Source: UKL13-3 sp040387195 (lineage in GTDB: Bacteria; Bacteroidota; Bacteroidia; UKL13-3). Taken from it: a DNA stretch of 64,000 bases. Of the stretch, positions 56,601 to 64,000 are shown piece after piece. Location: the NCBI GenBank assembly GCA_040387195.1, contig JAZKEF010000011.1, positions 267,445-331,444 of the forward strand, in the 5' to 3' direction. The position numbers were made by a program, and so were the translations under genes. Position 1 is the stretch's first letter, and each line of letters starts with the position of its first letter. The notes beneath the pieces are model-generated. The model was not told where the DNA came from, ran no database searches, and saw only the letters and a list, made by a program, of their open reading frames with translations.

Positions 56601-57071
56601 ATGAACAAACAAACGGTTGACCAAATTATAGAGGGAATACTAAAAGCATTTGATACAAAAACGGGCTATAGTCCTACATGGAATGAATTGTGGGAAATAT
56701 GGATAGATACGCCAGAGCTAACAGATGCCGTAAATAAAATGCAATCATTGGGCATATTAAAACTAAATGACGGAAAGTATTATGCCCTAGATAAGTTTGG
56801 GCATGAGGTTAATGAGATGGGCGGATGGAAAGGATATAAAACGCTCGAAAGGTATAGGCGAAAATCAATATTGCTGTTTTGGTTAGGCCCTTTTATTGCT
56901 TCTTGCGCTCTTCTTTACACCGTGTATTTTAATGAACAAAAAAATCGTACCATAACTGAATTAGAAACGAAAGTATCAAAAGTGGAGTTGAAACTACAGC
57001 GTTTACAAGAATCACATCCTTATCTCTTACAGATACCACAACCAAGCGCCACCATAATCGAAAAAAATTAA
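56601..57071 (+). CDS. IS1595 passenger: membrane protein with helical head and coiled coil
   Basis: The 156 residues split into an N-terminal part of 85 residues that may be a winged helix (YSPTWNELWEIWIDTPELTD, then MQSLGILKLNDGKYYALDKFG as a wing), one membrane segment SILLFWLGPFIASCALLYTVYF (about 90-111), and a coiled coil KNRTITELETKVSKVELKLQR up to the end. The layout places the head in the cytoplasm. No family recognised. Its stop overlaps the end of the transposase gene by 4 bp on the other strand, so the pair is convergent and compactly packed within the element. Confidence 0.65.
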   Translation: MNKQTVDQIIEGILKAFDTKTGYSPTWNELWEIWIDTPELTDAVNKMQSLGILKLNDGKYYALDKFGHEVNEMGGWKGYKTLERYRRKSILLFWLGPFIASCALLYTVYFNEQKNRTITELETKVSKVELKLQRLQESHPYLLQIPQPSATIIEKN

Positions 57072-58015
57072 GCATTTGCGCCTCCTTTCCTTACCAATGT
57101 TTTGTACTTCAATGTTCCTTTTGTCGTATTAAGCAGGCACGAATTAACTTTATCATATTCGCTTAGTTTGCGCCTGTTAAACCTAAAAGCAAATTCATCA
57201 CAATAAGCCTGTAAATGCTTAACGCTAGTAAAATGATATGTACCATAAATACCGCGCTTTAACACGCTCCAAAGGTTCTCAATGGTATTTGTGTGCGTTA
57301 ATCCTCTTACATATTCCTTTGCTCCATGCTCAACAGTTGAATGTATATAATCAGCACCCATACGTGCATACAAATGGTGTTCATCTGTCATTAATTGAGA
57401 ACCTGCAACTAGGTTGGCTTTAATCACAGGTACCACAAAACCAACCTTTGCAGCGGGCACATGCTTAATAATTGCTTTGCCACCTCTCTCTACCATACCA
57501 AATACAACCTCTTTGCGCTTACTACCCACCTTAAATCCGTCCTTATCTTTATTGCGCAAATGTTCGTGCTTGTTTTCTTCGCGCCCACCCAAATAGCATT
57601 CATCTGCCTCAACTGTACCCTTTAACGGTAAATCCCAAAACGAACCCTTAGACATTGCATACCTCAATCGGTGCAACACAAACCACGCGGTTTTCTGTGT
57701 TATTGATAAATCACGAGCCAGTTGATAGGAACTAATACCCTTTTTGTGTGAAGTGAAGATATACAAAGCCATTATCCACTTACGCAACGGCATTTTGCTA
57801 TCTTGAAATATCGTTCCTGTCCGAACGTTAAAGTATTTGTTAGTTGCATCACATTTGTATTTACCGTTCTTACAGGTGTAAACTTTACTTACCCGTTCAA
57901 ATGGTGAGGCAATATTGCCGTTCCACCTTAATACCTCTAAATACCTTGCGCAACTCTCCTCTGTTGGGAATGCTGCCATAACGTCAAACAAACTTGAGAA
58001 TTCTAAAAACCTCAT
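57068..58015 (-). CDS. IS1595-family transposase
   Basis: The 315-residue protein starts with a zinc-ribbon-like part (CARYLEVLRWNG, YTCKNGKYKC, FNVRTGTIFQDSKMPLRKW), then a helix-turn-helix part SSYQLARDLSITQKTAWFVLHR, and the DDE nuclease: Asp in VEADECYLGG, Asp in LMTDEHHLY, and Glu in HTNTIENLWSVLKRG with the His/Asn pair. This is the ISXO2/IS1595 order. All acidic residues are present, so the enzyme looks active. The ATG is 56 bp from the right end of the element. It should cut both ends and produce 8-bp target duplications, as seen. Confidence 0.95.
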   Translation of the reverse strand: MRFLEFSSLFDVMAAFPTEESCARYLEVLRWNGNIASPFERVSKVYTCKNGKYKCDATNKYFNVRTGTIFQDSKMPLRKWIMALYIFTSHKKGISSYQLARDLSITQKTAWFVLHRLRYAMSKGSFWDLPLKGTVEADECYLGGREENKHEHLRNKDKDGFKVGSKRKEVVFGMVERGGKAIIKHVPAAKVGFVVPVIKANLVAGSQLMTDEHHLYARMGADYIHSTVEHGAKEYVRGLTHTNTIENLWSVLKRGIYGTYHFTSVKHLQAYCDEFAFRFNRRKLSEYDKVNSCLLNTTKGTLKYKTLVRKGGANA

Positions 58016-58050
58016 AAGCGCGGCTTAATTAATTGCCGCTACAAAGGTGT

Positions 58051-58079
58051 GTATCTTTGTATGTTATTGCCTTGTATAA
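58051..58079. repeat. right end: inverted repeat and 8-bp target duplication
   Basis: The right terminal inverted repeat (58051-58071, on the minus strand GGCAATAACATACAAAGATA then C) is followed by TTGTATAA (58072-58079), identical to the left copy. Confidence 0.92.
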
Positions 58080-58119
58080 AACTATTAATCAATATTATAC
58101 AAAATATAATACAAAGTTA

Positions 58120-58572
58120 TCATTGAGATCTAAGTTCCTCTTTAATTGCTTCCAGTTTTTGGGAAATAACACTGAGTTTAGTGCTGCCATTCTCTATTAA
58201 ATCATCCATTTCCGAGAGGTGTTTTACCTCATCCAGCAAGATCTTATGATATTGCACAACAGCTGATTGACCTTGTTTTACTAATTCTATTTCAGTCATC
58301 AATGCATTAAGTTGAGCTATAATAGGTTCGAAATCAGGGCTTTTAGGCTCTTCCCGGTACATATTACCCACACCAAGCAACAACCAATCTGGGCTAATCC
58401 GCTCAAAATGAGTTAATACTTTCTGAATAATGTCCAGTCCGGGCTTATTTCTGCCGGTGGTAAGATGGGTGATTAAAGGCAAGGAGACATCCAAAGCCTT
58501 GGCAAAGGTGGATTTACTGTGCTCAGTCCGCACCATTACTTCAATTATACGTTTATTAAGTTCATCTATCAT
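58120..58572 (-). CDS. XRE-type helix-turn-helix regulator
   Basis: The N-terminal HTH (about residues 17-60) has the XRE layout SKSTFAKALDVSLPLITHLTTGRNKPGLDIIQKVL, shown here only to locate the recognition helix, which includes LPLITHLTTG. Then comes ISPDWLLLGVGNMY, common in short phage-like and Bacteroidota XRE proteins. The second half (90-150) is a coiled coil for dimerisation. The right end of the IS1595 element lies just past its stop, 49 bp away, but does not disturb the gene. A dyad sequence upstream may be its own operator. Confidence 0.85.
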   Translation of the reverse strand: MIDELNKRIIEVMVRTEHSKSTFAKALDVSLPLITHLTTGRNKPGLDIIQKVLTHFERISPDWLLLGVGNMYREEPKSPDFEPIIAQLNALMTEIELVKQGQSAVVQYHKILLDEVKHLSEMDDLIENGSTKLSVISQKLEAIKEELRSQ

Positions 58573-58916
58573 ATTGACTTATAATATCTTAACACAAACT
58601 ATTATTTACATTTGTTTCAGGTCGAATTTACAAATGTTTAAATAATAAACAAATGTTAAATACCGTGTTTACTTTTGTTAATATCTCTCATTTATCTATA
58701 CTTTACATTTTTCTTTGTTTATTATTGATTAACAGATACTTATGATTAAAATTTATCCTTAATTTACCCTCTTGGAAATAGGTAAACTATTGTTAATTCA
58801 CATCTTTACAAATGTTCAGGCTTTACTTAAGGAGCTATATCATGCCAACTTGTCCCCTTACGTTCAAAATTTACATTCGATAAAACTAATTGGCGTTAGT
58901 TTATGTATTGTATCAA
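58573..58916. promoter_or_regulatory. AT-rich divergent region with ACAAATGT dyad and repeats
   Basis: ACATTTGT (58608-58615) and ACAAATGT (58630-58637) are an exact inverted repeat with a 14-bp centre. ACAAATGTT occurs again at 58649 and 58808. The dyad is 36 bp upstream of the XRE start, a position suited to autoregulation. No gene or RNA is otherwise visible in this 344-bp stretch. Confidence 0.5.
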
Positions 58917-59369
58917 ATGAAACCACATATTCTGGAAACTACCACCATTATTAAACGCCCGCTGAGTGACGTATTTGATTTTTTTGGCAAGGCAGAGAAC
59001 TTAAACCTGCTCACTCCTCCTGAGTTAGATTTTACAATAACCAGTCCTTTACCCATCCAAATGAAAACCGGGGCGATAATCAACTATAGGATTAAGCTCA
59101 ATGGAATTCCCTTCACATGGAGAACAGAAATCTGTGAATGGAATCCGCCCCACCAGTTTGTAGATACGCAGGTGAAAGGCCCTTATGTGAGATGGCACCA
59201 TACACACCGGTTTAAGGAAATTAATGGTATTACAGAAATGACAGATCGGATTGAATTCCTTTCCCCAGGATGGATTCTGGAGCCTCTTATCAATATTCTG
59301 TTTGTTGAACGTAAAGTGAAGCAAATTTTTGCTTACAGGGAGCAGCAGTTGAACAGCATATTTGCTTAA
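58917..59369 (+). CDS. SRPBCC family protein
   Basis: The 150-residue protein fits the START/Bet v1-like fold: an opening strand with ETTTIIKRPLSDVFDFF, the FFGKAENLNLLTPPELDFTI helix-and-strand pattern, GAIINYRIKLNGIPFTWRTEI, the central GPYVRWHHTHRFKE, and the long C-terminal helix that would close the cavity. In Bacteroidota such proteins sit near cell-division or lipid genes as putative ligand-binding proteins, with no proven ligand. The ATG at 58917 fits the family start; the frame extends only nine codons upstream. It lies upstream of dnaX in the same direction with a 126-bp gap. Confidence 0.82.
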   Translation: MKPHILETTTIIKRPLSDVFDFFGKAENLNLLTPPELDFTITSPLPIQMKTGAIINYRIKLNGIPFTWRTEICEWNPPHQFVDTQVKGPYVRWHHTHRFKEINGITEMTDRIEFLSPGWILEPLINILFVERKVKQIFAYREQQLNSIFA

Positions 59370-59495
59370 GGTAATCTATTGGACATATCCCACATCGGTT
59401 TTGCATAGTTAATTCGGTGAAAAACTGAATAGTAATAGTTTCCCACATCGCCCTGTTTGGGTTTGCATTAAAGCGGGAAATAGTATTTTAGCAGC

Positions 59496-61286
59496 ATGGA
59501 AAATTTTGTGGTTTCTGCCCGTAAATACAGACCTTCTACATTTGAAAGTGTAATTGGTCAGGGGCACATTACCAATACATTAAAAAACGCAATCAAAAAC
59601 AATCAGCTGGCGCACGCCTTCTTATTCTGTGGTCCGCGTGGTGTGGGTAAAACTACTTGCGCCCGTATTTTGGCCAAAACCATCAACTGCAGCAATATTA
59701 CTCCTGAGTTTGAGGCTTGCAATGAGTGTGATTCCTGCAGGTCGTTTAACCAGAATGCTTCTTTTAATATATATGAACTGGATGCTGCATCCAACAACTC
59801 AGTGGATGATATCCGCGGATTGGTGGATCAGGTAAGATATGCCCCACAAGGAGCCAAATACAAAATCTATATTATAGATGAGGTGCATATGCTGAGTGCG
59901 GCTGCTTTTAATGCTTTCCTTAAAACCCTGGAAGAACCGCCTCCGTATGCCAAGTTTATCCTAGCAACCACCGAGCGTCATAAAATTTTACCCACCATTC
60001 TTTCCCGTTGCCAGGTCTTTGATTTTCACCGTATCAACATCGAAAGTGCTGTTATGCAGTTGCGCAAAATTATTGCCAACGAAGGAATTGTTGCCGAAGA
60101 GGAAGCCCTGCACGTAATTGCCCAGAAAGCTGACGGAGCCATGCGCGATGCCCTTTCCATCTTCGACAGGATTGTGAGTTTCTCGGGAAAAAACATTACG
60201 TATAAAGACGTTATTGACAACCTCAATATCCTTGATTACGAATATTATTTCAGGGGTGTGGATATGATGCTTGCCAAAGACCTGCCAGCTATGCTTCTCC
60301 TATTTGATGAAGTATTGACAAAAGGTTTTGATGCCCAGCATTTTCTTTCGGGTTTCAGTGATCACCTGCGGAATCTGATGATGTGCAAACATCCCAACAC
60401 ACATAAGTTGCTTGAGGTTGCCCAGAGTATTGCGGCCAGGTTTATTCAACAGTCGCAGCAATGCTCCTCATCCCTGTTGTTAAACGGATTGAACATTCTG
60501 AACAAGTGTGAGCTGGAGTATAAGTCGAGCAAGAATACCCGCTTGCATGTGGAGCTCACGCTGATGAAACTGAGTCATATCCAGTCCATCATCGACCTCA
60601 ATTCGGGAAATCCCGATGCTAAAAAAAAAATTACTGATGTAACTGCTGCACCTCCTGTTTCCAACAGACCTCCACAACCGGAAATTGTTTCAACAATAGC
60701 TTCCGAACCAACAATCTCAACCCCACCCATTCCTCCGGTTTCCCTGCAGGTTGCATTAGCGGATGAACCGGCATTAAAAATTCCCATTAAACCCATTGGC
60801 AATAACAACGCCATGAGCAAGCTGGATAAATTGCGTCAGCAGGTTACCCAAACTGCTCAGCAAACCTCCAACGTAACAACGATTGAGACGGAGAAGATGC
60901 CGGTAACCTATGATGCGGATATACCGCTGACGGAAAATTCGTTTAGTGATTTTTGGAAACAGTACATCAACAAATTGGGCGAGCAGGGCAAAAACAGTCT
61001 GAGTGTCATCTACAAAAATGCTACATCCCGTATTGTGGATGCATCCATCATAGAGCTTACACTTGCCAGTCAGCATGAGCGTGAAATGATTGAAGAAGAC
61101 AAAAACAGTATCATCCCGTTTTTGCGAAGCAATCTTAAGAATGCACTGATAGATTTTACCTTTATCGTTAACCAAACAAGCCAGCCGTTTAAGGCATTTA
61201 CGGCAGAAGACCGTTTTAAGGTGATGGCCGAAAAAAACCCGATGCTGAATGACCTGCGCCAATCGTTCGGACTTGAATTTGAATAA
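59496..61286 (+). CDS. dnaX: DNA polymerase III subunit gamma/tau
   Basis: The AAA+ clamp-loader domain is in the first 370 residues: Walker A GPRGVGKTT (46-54), zinc cysteines Cys65, Cys75, Cys78 and Cys81 in the usual arrangement, Walker B IIDEVHML (126-133), and sensor 1 ILATTE followed by the SRC box. A Pro- and Thr-rich linker (about 390-440) leads to a C-terminal domain of the tau type. Length 596. I see no slippery A-run followed by a stem that would support a shorter gamma form; AAAAAAAAA occurs at about 60621 in KKKITD and could be a frameshift site. Loads the beta clamp. Confidence 0.95.
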   Translation: MENFVVSARKYRPSTFESVIGQGHITNTLKNAIKNNQLAHAFLFCGPRGVGKTTCARILAKTINCSNITPEFEACNECDSCRSFNQNASFNIYELDAASNNSVDDIRGLVDQVRYAPQGAKYKIYIIDEVHMLSAAAFNAFLKTLEEPPPYAKFILATTERHKILPTILSRCQVFDFHRINIESAVMQLRKIIANEGIVAEEEALHVIAQKADGAMRDALSIFDRIVSFSGKNITYKDVIDNLNILDYEYYFRGVDMMLAKDLPAMLLLFDEVLTKGFDAQHFLSGFSDHLRNLMMCKHPNTHKLLEVAQSIAARFIQQSQQCSSSLLLNGLNILNKCELEYKSSKNTRLHVELTLMKLSHIQSIIDLNSGNPDAKKKITDVTAAPPVSNRPPQPEIVSTIASEPTISTPPIPPVSLQVALADEPALKIPIKPIGNNNAMSKLDKLRQQVTQTAQQTSNVTTIETEKMPVTYDADIPLTENSFSDFWKQYINKLGEQGKNSLSVIYKNATSRIVDASIIELTLASQHEREMIEEDKNSIIPFLRSNLKNALIDFTFIVNQTSQPFKAFTAEDRFKVMAEKNPMLNDLRQSFGLEFE

Positions 61287-61292
61287 ACAACT

Positions 61293-61874
61293 ATGTCGAC
61301 AACAGAAAAAATAAAACTGAGCTTAAGTCAACGTGTGACTAAGCTGATTAACTATTTCCTTAAAGGATTATTGGTGGTACTCCCCTTTACCATTACCTAC
61401 AGTATTATCAAATCCATTGTAATCAGTCTTGATAAGTTTGTAGATGTAGGCGTTCCGGCAGTGGGTTTCCTGATTGTGATTGTATCGGTAACCATTTTGG
61501 GGTATATCGGTTCGAGCATTATCACAAAACCTTTGTTTGCATTGATGGATGATGTGCTCTCACATATCCCCTTTGTTAAAATTATTTATACCTCTGTGAA
61601 GGATTTTATGGAAGCCTTTGTAGGCGATAAAAAGAAATTCAACAATCCGGTACTCGTAAAGATGGGTGACGGATTATACAAACCGGGATTCATTACACAG
61701 GAGGACTTAAGCGCATTAAACTTACCGGGATTGGTAGCAGTTTATTGTCCGCACTCGTATGCTTTTTCGGGCAATTTGTTTTTGGTTGAAAAGGATAAAG
61801 TGAAACCGATGGAAGGTAATTCAACCGACACCATGAAGTTTATTGTATCAGGCGGAGTAACGAGTTTAGACTAG
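61293..61874 (+). CDS. DUF502 family membrane protein
   Basis: The 193-residue product has two membrane segments (about 18-43 and 55-80) and the DUF502 blocks FLKGLLVVLPFTITYSII, GYIGSSIITKPLF and IPFVKIIYTSVKDFMEAF. The C-terminal half is a soluble beta-rich domain containing the VYCPHSYAFSGNLFLVE stretch. DUF502 is found in many bacteria and in plants (COV family); its function is not defined. It begins 6 bp after dnaX and may be cotranscribed. Confidence 0.88.
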   Translation: MSTTEKIKLSLSQRVTKLINYFLKGLLVVLPFTITYSIIKSIVISLDKFVDVGVPAVGFLIVIVSVTILGYIGSSIITKPLFALMDDVLSHIPFVKIIYTSVKDFMEAFVGDKKKFNNPVLVKMGDGLYKPGFITQEDLSALNLPGLVAVYCPHSYAFSGNLFLVEKDKVKPMEGNSTDTMKFIVSGGVTSLD

Positions 61875-61986
61875 TGCGACATTGCAAATGCGGATTGCGG
61901 AGTTTCAATTTCGGAGTGACAAATTCATAAGAAGCTAAGGGAAGTATAATAGAATATCATTAACGGAGTACAGTATTAATACATTC

Positions 61987-62865
61987 ATGATTACAGCATT
62001 TTTAAGGCTTATCCGGTTCAACAATTTGTTGATTATGCTTTTCACACAAGTATTATCATACTATTTTTTGTCACCCCATATCGGCCTCAGTCACCTGCTC
62101 GAAACCCGTTTCATTTTTTTATGTTTAGCGACATTACTGGTGGGTGCCGGTGGTTATATTATTAATGATTACCTGGATGTAAAACTGGATTTGATTAACA
62201 AACCTTCCAAAGTAGTGGTAGGTCAGATTATCAGCAGGCGCTGGACGATGTTTCTGCATTTTAGCATGAATGCCATTGCTGTAGTGTTGGGTTTGGGCAT
62301 CGGAACCAAAGTTACCCTGGCCATTATTGTTGCCGCTTTATTGCTTTGGATATATTCTGTTTCACTGAAAAGACAATTTCTGGCTGGCAATGTGCTCGTA
62401 TCGTGTTTGAGCGCTTTTGTGATTGTCATAAACTATTTATACGACAATAGCCTGCAGGAGTCATTGATCTGGGCCTACAGTTTTTTCGCATTTATGCTTA
62501 CCCTGCTTCGTGAAATTATTAAGGATACCGAAGACATCAGGGGTGATGGAAAATTTGACTGCAAAACCATCCCTATTGTGATAGGTGTTCGCAGGACTAA
62601 AATTTTACTACAATATGCCACAGGAGTATTTGCCATCCTGCTTTTTGTGTATACCAGCTTTTATGCTGCGGCCTACCCTTTTGAATACACCCTTACCCGG
62701 GGATCTTTTATCTTTTACATGATCACCTTTGTTATCATTCCCTTGCTCATCCTGCTCTATTTCATCAAAACTGCCGATACCTCTTCCGATTTTCACAGGT
62801 TGAGCACCTATACCAAACTTATTATGGTAACGGGTATGCTGAGTATGATTTTCTGGAAACTCTGA
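61987..62865 (+). CDS. UbiA-family prenyltransferase (geranylgeranylglycerol-phosphate type likely)
   Basis: The 292-residue protein has eight to nine membrane segments and both aspartate motifs of UbiA enzymes: Asn60-Asp61-x2-Asp64-x3-Asp68 in NDYLDVKLDLINKP and DTEDIRGDGKFDCKTIP in the second half. These bind magnesium and the prenyl diphosphate. Bacteroidota genes of this sort are usually annotated as geranylgeranylglycerol-phosphate geranylgeranyltransferase, but the acceptor cannot be read from sequence; menaquinone (MenA) or heme O routes are alternatives. It is convergent with the next T9SS gene. Confidence 0.85.
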   Translation: MITAFLRLIRFNNLLIMLFTQVLSYYFLSPHIGLSHLLETRFIFLCLATLLVGAGGYIINDYLDVKLDLINKPSKVVVGQIISRRWTMFLHFSMNAIAVVLGLGIGTKVTLAIIVAALLLWIYSVSLKRQFLAGNVLVSCLSAFVIVINYLYDNSLQESLIWAYSFFAFMLTLLREIIKDTEDIRGDGKFDCKTIPIVIGVRRTKILLQYATGVFAILLFVYTSFYAAAYPFEYTLTRGSFIFYMITFVIIPLLILLYFIKTADTSSDFHRLSTYTKLIMVTGMLSMIFWKL

Positions 62866-62911
62866 TATGTTTGAAGCTATTGGCATAGCTGTTGTCGATA
62901 ATATATAAACC

Positions 62912-62954
62912 AAAAAGAGCCAAAAGAAATAAACTATTTCTCTTGGCTCTTTTT
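62912..62954. terminator. bidirectional terminator between UbiA and T9SS genes
   Basis: AAAAAGAGCCAA pairs with TTGGCTCTTTTT with a 19-nt spacer that includes a short nested stem GAAAT/ATTTC. A and T tracts at both edges let it serve both convergent genes. Confidence 0.85.
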
Positions 62955-62975
62955 CCAAATTAGGATCTTGGGGAA

Positions 62976-64000
62976 TTACTCCACCATTATCTTGCTCGAA
63001 TACTCTTTTCCACTTTCATCTTTGATGATCACAAAATATAATCCTTTATTCACGGTGGTTAAATCAACTGTCACTTCAGCTGATTGGGCTGGTTTGGTAT
63101 AAACCGTTTTACCAACCGCATCCATCACCTGAACAGCGCTGATATTGCTGTTGGTTTTATTGGTTATGGTAAACAGTCCTTTACTCGGATTCGGATAGAT
63201 AGATAAACTGCTGTTGCTGCTTAACTCGGATATACCTGTTACCTCAACCACATGAACATAACGCTCCATCTTCATGGATATATTATTGGAAGGATCAGTA
63301 ACGCGGAATGTAATGATCTGCATGCCCGGATGTGTTACGTCAAGCTTTGTAAAATCCTTTACCACCAACTTCTGCAGGGTTGAGTCGGCATAATAGTTAT
63401 CCTTGATTTTAATTCCCGGATCCTCGTACGACATGAAGCGTGGATGCACAAACGGATTAGCTCCGAGTAGTTCAATTTCAGGTGCAATACGATCCACTAC
63501 TTTAACCAAACGGGTAACTGTTGCTGTATTACCTGCTCCATCTGTTGCGGTGTAAGTTACCAGGTAATCGCCCAATAAATTCATGGTTGGTAAACCTGTT
63601 CTCACAGTTGTTACATTCGGATAATAATTATCACTTGTTTCAACACCCGGATCATTAAACGCAGTATGAACATCTACTGTCAATGGGTTTTGGCCTACCA
63701 ATTTAATTGCGGGAGGTACAAGGTCCTTAACCATTACGCTAACATAGTAGGTTAGTGCAATATTGCCGGATCCATCCACTGCATTGTAGATTAAACTATA
63801 GCTGCCCGGAATGCCCGGGTTAATCACACCTGTGCGGGTTGGTACAATTCCTTTCCAGTAATTATCGTTTACCTTAATCGGATCCATGTATGGTGTTCCT
63901 ACCTGATGATTGATGCTGATGGTTCCTGCATTGGTTACAATGGTAGGTTTGGTTGTATCCATCACAACTACTTTGCGTTGTTTGGTTGCATTAAATCCAA
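62976..64000 (-). CDS. T9SS-secreted protein with Ig-like DUF5011 repeats, N-terminus outside the window
   Basis: The frame stays open to the window edge (it reads GFNATKQRKVVVMDTTKPT there), so a start at 63965 is not real. Three DUF5011-type Ig-like domains are visible, each opening with a proline pair and ending in a TDGAGN-type turn: VDGSGNIALTYYVSV, YTATDGAGNTATVTRLV, and FRVTDPSNNIS. Asp-rich DNYY motifs recur (KVNDNYWKG, TSDNYYPN, IKDNYYADS). A type A sorting domain fills the last 80 residues (SIYPNPSKGLFTI, then KGLYFVIIKD). It is a surface-exposed protein of unknown partner. Confidence 0.88.
   Translation of the reverse strand, partial: GFNATKQRKVVVMDTTKPTIVTNAGTISINHQVGTPYMDPIKVNDNYWKGIVPTRTGVINPGIPGSYSLIYNAVDGSGNIALTYYVSVMVKDLVPPAIKLVGQNPLTVDVHTAFNDPGVETSDNYYPNVTTVRTGLPTMNLLGDYLVTYTATDGAGNTATVTRLVKVVDRIAPEIELLGANPFVHPRFMSYEDPGIKIKDNYYADSTLQKLVVKDFTKLDVTHPGMQIITFRVTDPSNNISMKMERYVHVVEVTGISELSSNSSLSIYPNPSKGLFTITNKTNSNISAVQVMDAVGKTVYTKPAQSAEVTVDLTTVNKGLYFVIIKDESGKEYSSKIMVE

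Larger units (their letters stand above)
55815..58071. mobile_element. complete IS1595-family element with three passenger genes
   Basis: The element of 2257 bp is flanked by an exact 8-bp target duplication TTGTATAA (55807-55814 and 58072-58079). Its ends are 21-bp inverted repeats that start with GG and agree at 16 of 21 positions. It contains an IS1595 transposase gene (leftward) and three further frames: a 135-residue protein, a 43-residue protein and a 156-residue protein. An 8-bp duplication and GG ends agree with what is known of this IS family, some groups of which carry passenger genes. Confidence 0.92.

Overview
The window is chromosomal DNA from a member of the Bacteroidota. Six secreted proteins end in a type IX secretion (T9SS) type A sorting domain. 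Several promoters fit the Bacteroidota pattern TTTG-N(18-22)-TAnnTTTG. Many predicted lipoproteins have short lipoboxes, and strong Shine-Dalgarno sites are scarce. The set of genes (polyphosphate kinase, GyrA, DnaX, 3-hydroxybutyryl-CoA dehydrogenase, UbiA-type prenyltransferase) suggests an environmental aerobe of the Chitinophagales/Sphingobacteriales/Flavobacteriales type; genus cannot be told from the sequence. The assembly contains two runs of N (8739-8838 and 41322-41331), both inside repeats.

Layout. 1-5.2 kb: a GxxExxY gene cut by the edge, a 64-bp tandem repeat, then a leftward cluster of histidine kinase, TetA-like MFS pump, unassigned membrane protein and a THEP1-like NTPase fused to a MobA-like domain. 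5.2-12.2 kb: DEAD-box helicase, GNAT acetyltransferase, NRDE protein, a 63-bp palindrome-rich tandem array and two coupled paralogous lipoproteins. 12.3-18.1 kb: HrpB helicase, a REP-like hairpin array beside an IS200-type transposase, a CPBP protease, a DUF3667 protein and a small membrane protein. 18.1-26 kb: two T9SS cargo proteins (one a subtilisin), a DJ-1/PfpI lipoprotein, a desaturase and a TPR protein. 26-31.5 kb: ppk1, RNase P RNA, then a leftward lipoprotein / membrane protein / histidine kinase / response regulator operon. 31.7-38.3 kb: a propeller-like protein, a small gyrA relic, a delta-60 repeat T9SS protein and gyrA. 38.4-50.2 kb: one giant T9SS adhesin-like gene with about 19 Ig-like repeats, falsely split by ten Ns. 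50.5-55.7 kb: M1 aminopeptidase, MbnP-like lipoprotein, hbd and a small lipoprotein. 55.8-58.1 kb: a complete IS1595-family element with three passenger genes and a perfect 8-bp target duplication. 58.1-64 kb: XRE regulator, SRPBCC protein, dnaX, DUF502, UbiA and a partial T9SS protein.

The clearest new points are the exact limits of the passenger-carrying IS1595 element, the rejoining of the giant repeat gene across the false gap, the gyrA 3'-end relic at 32.8-32.9 kb, and an aminopeptidase carrying a sorting-domain-like module at both ends. No tRNA, 5S/16S/23S rRNA or CRISPR array was seen.
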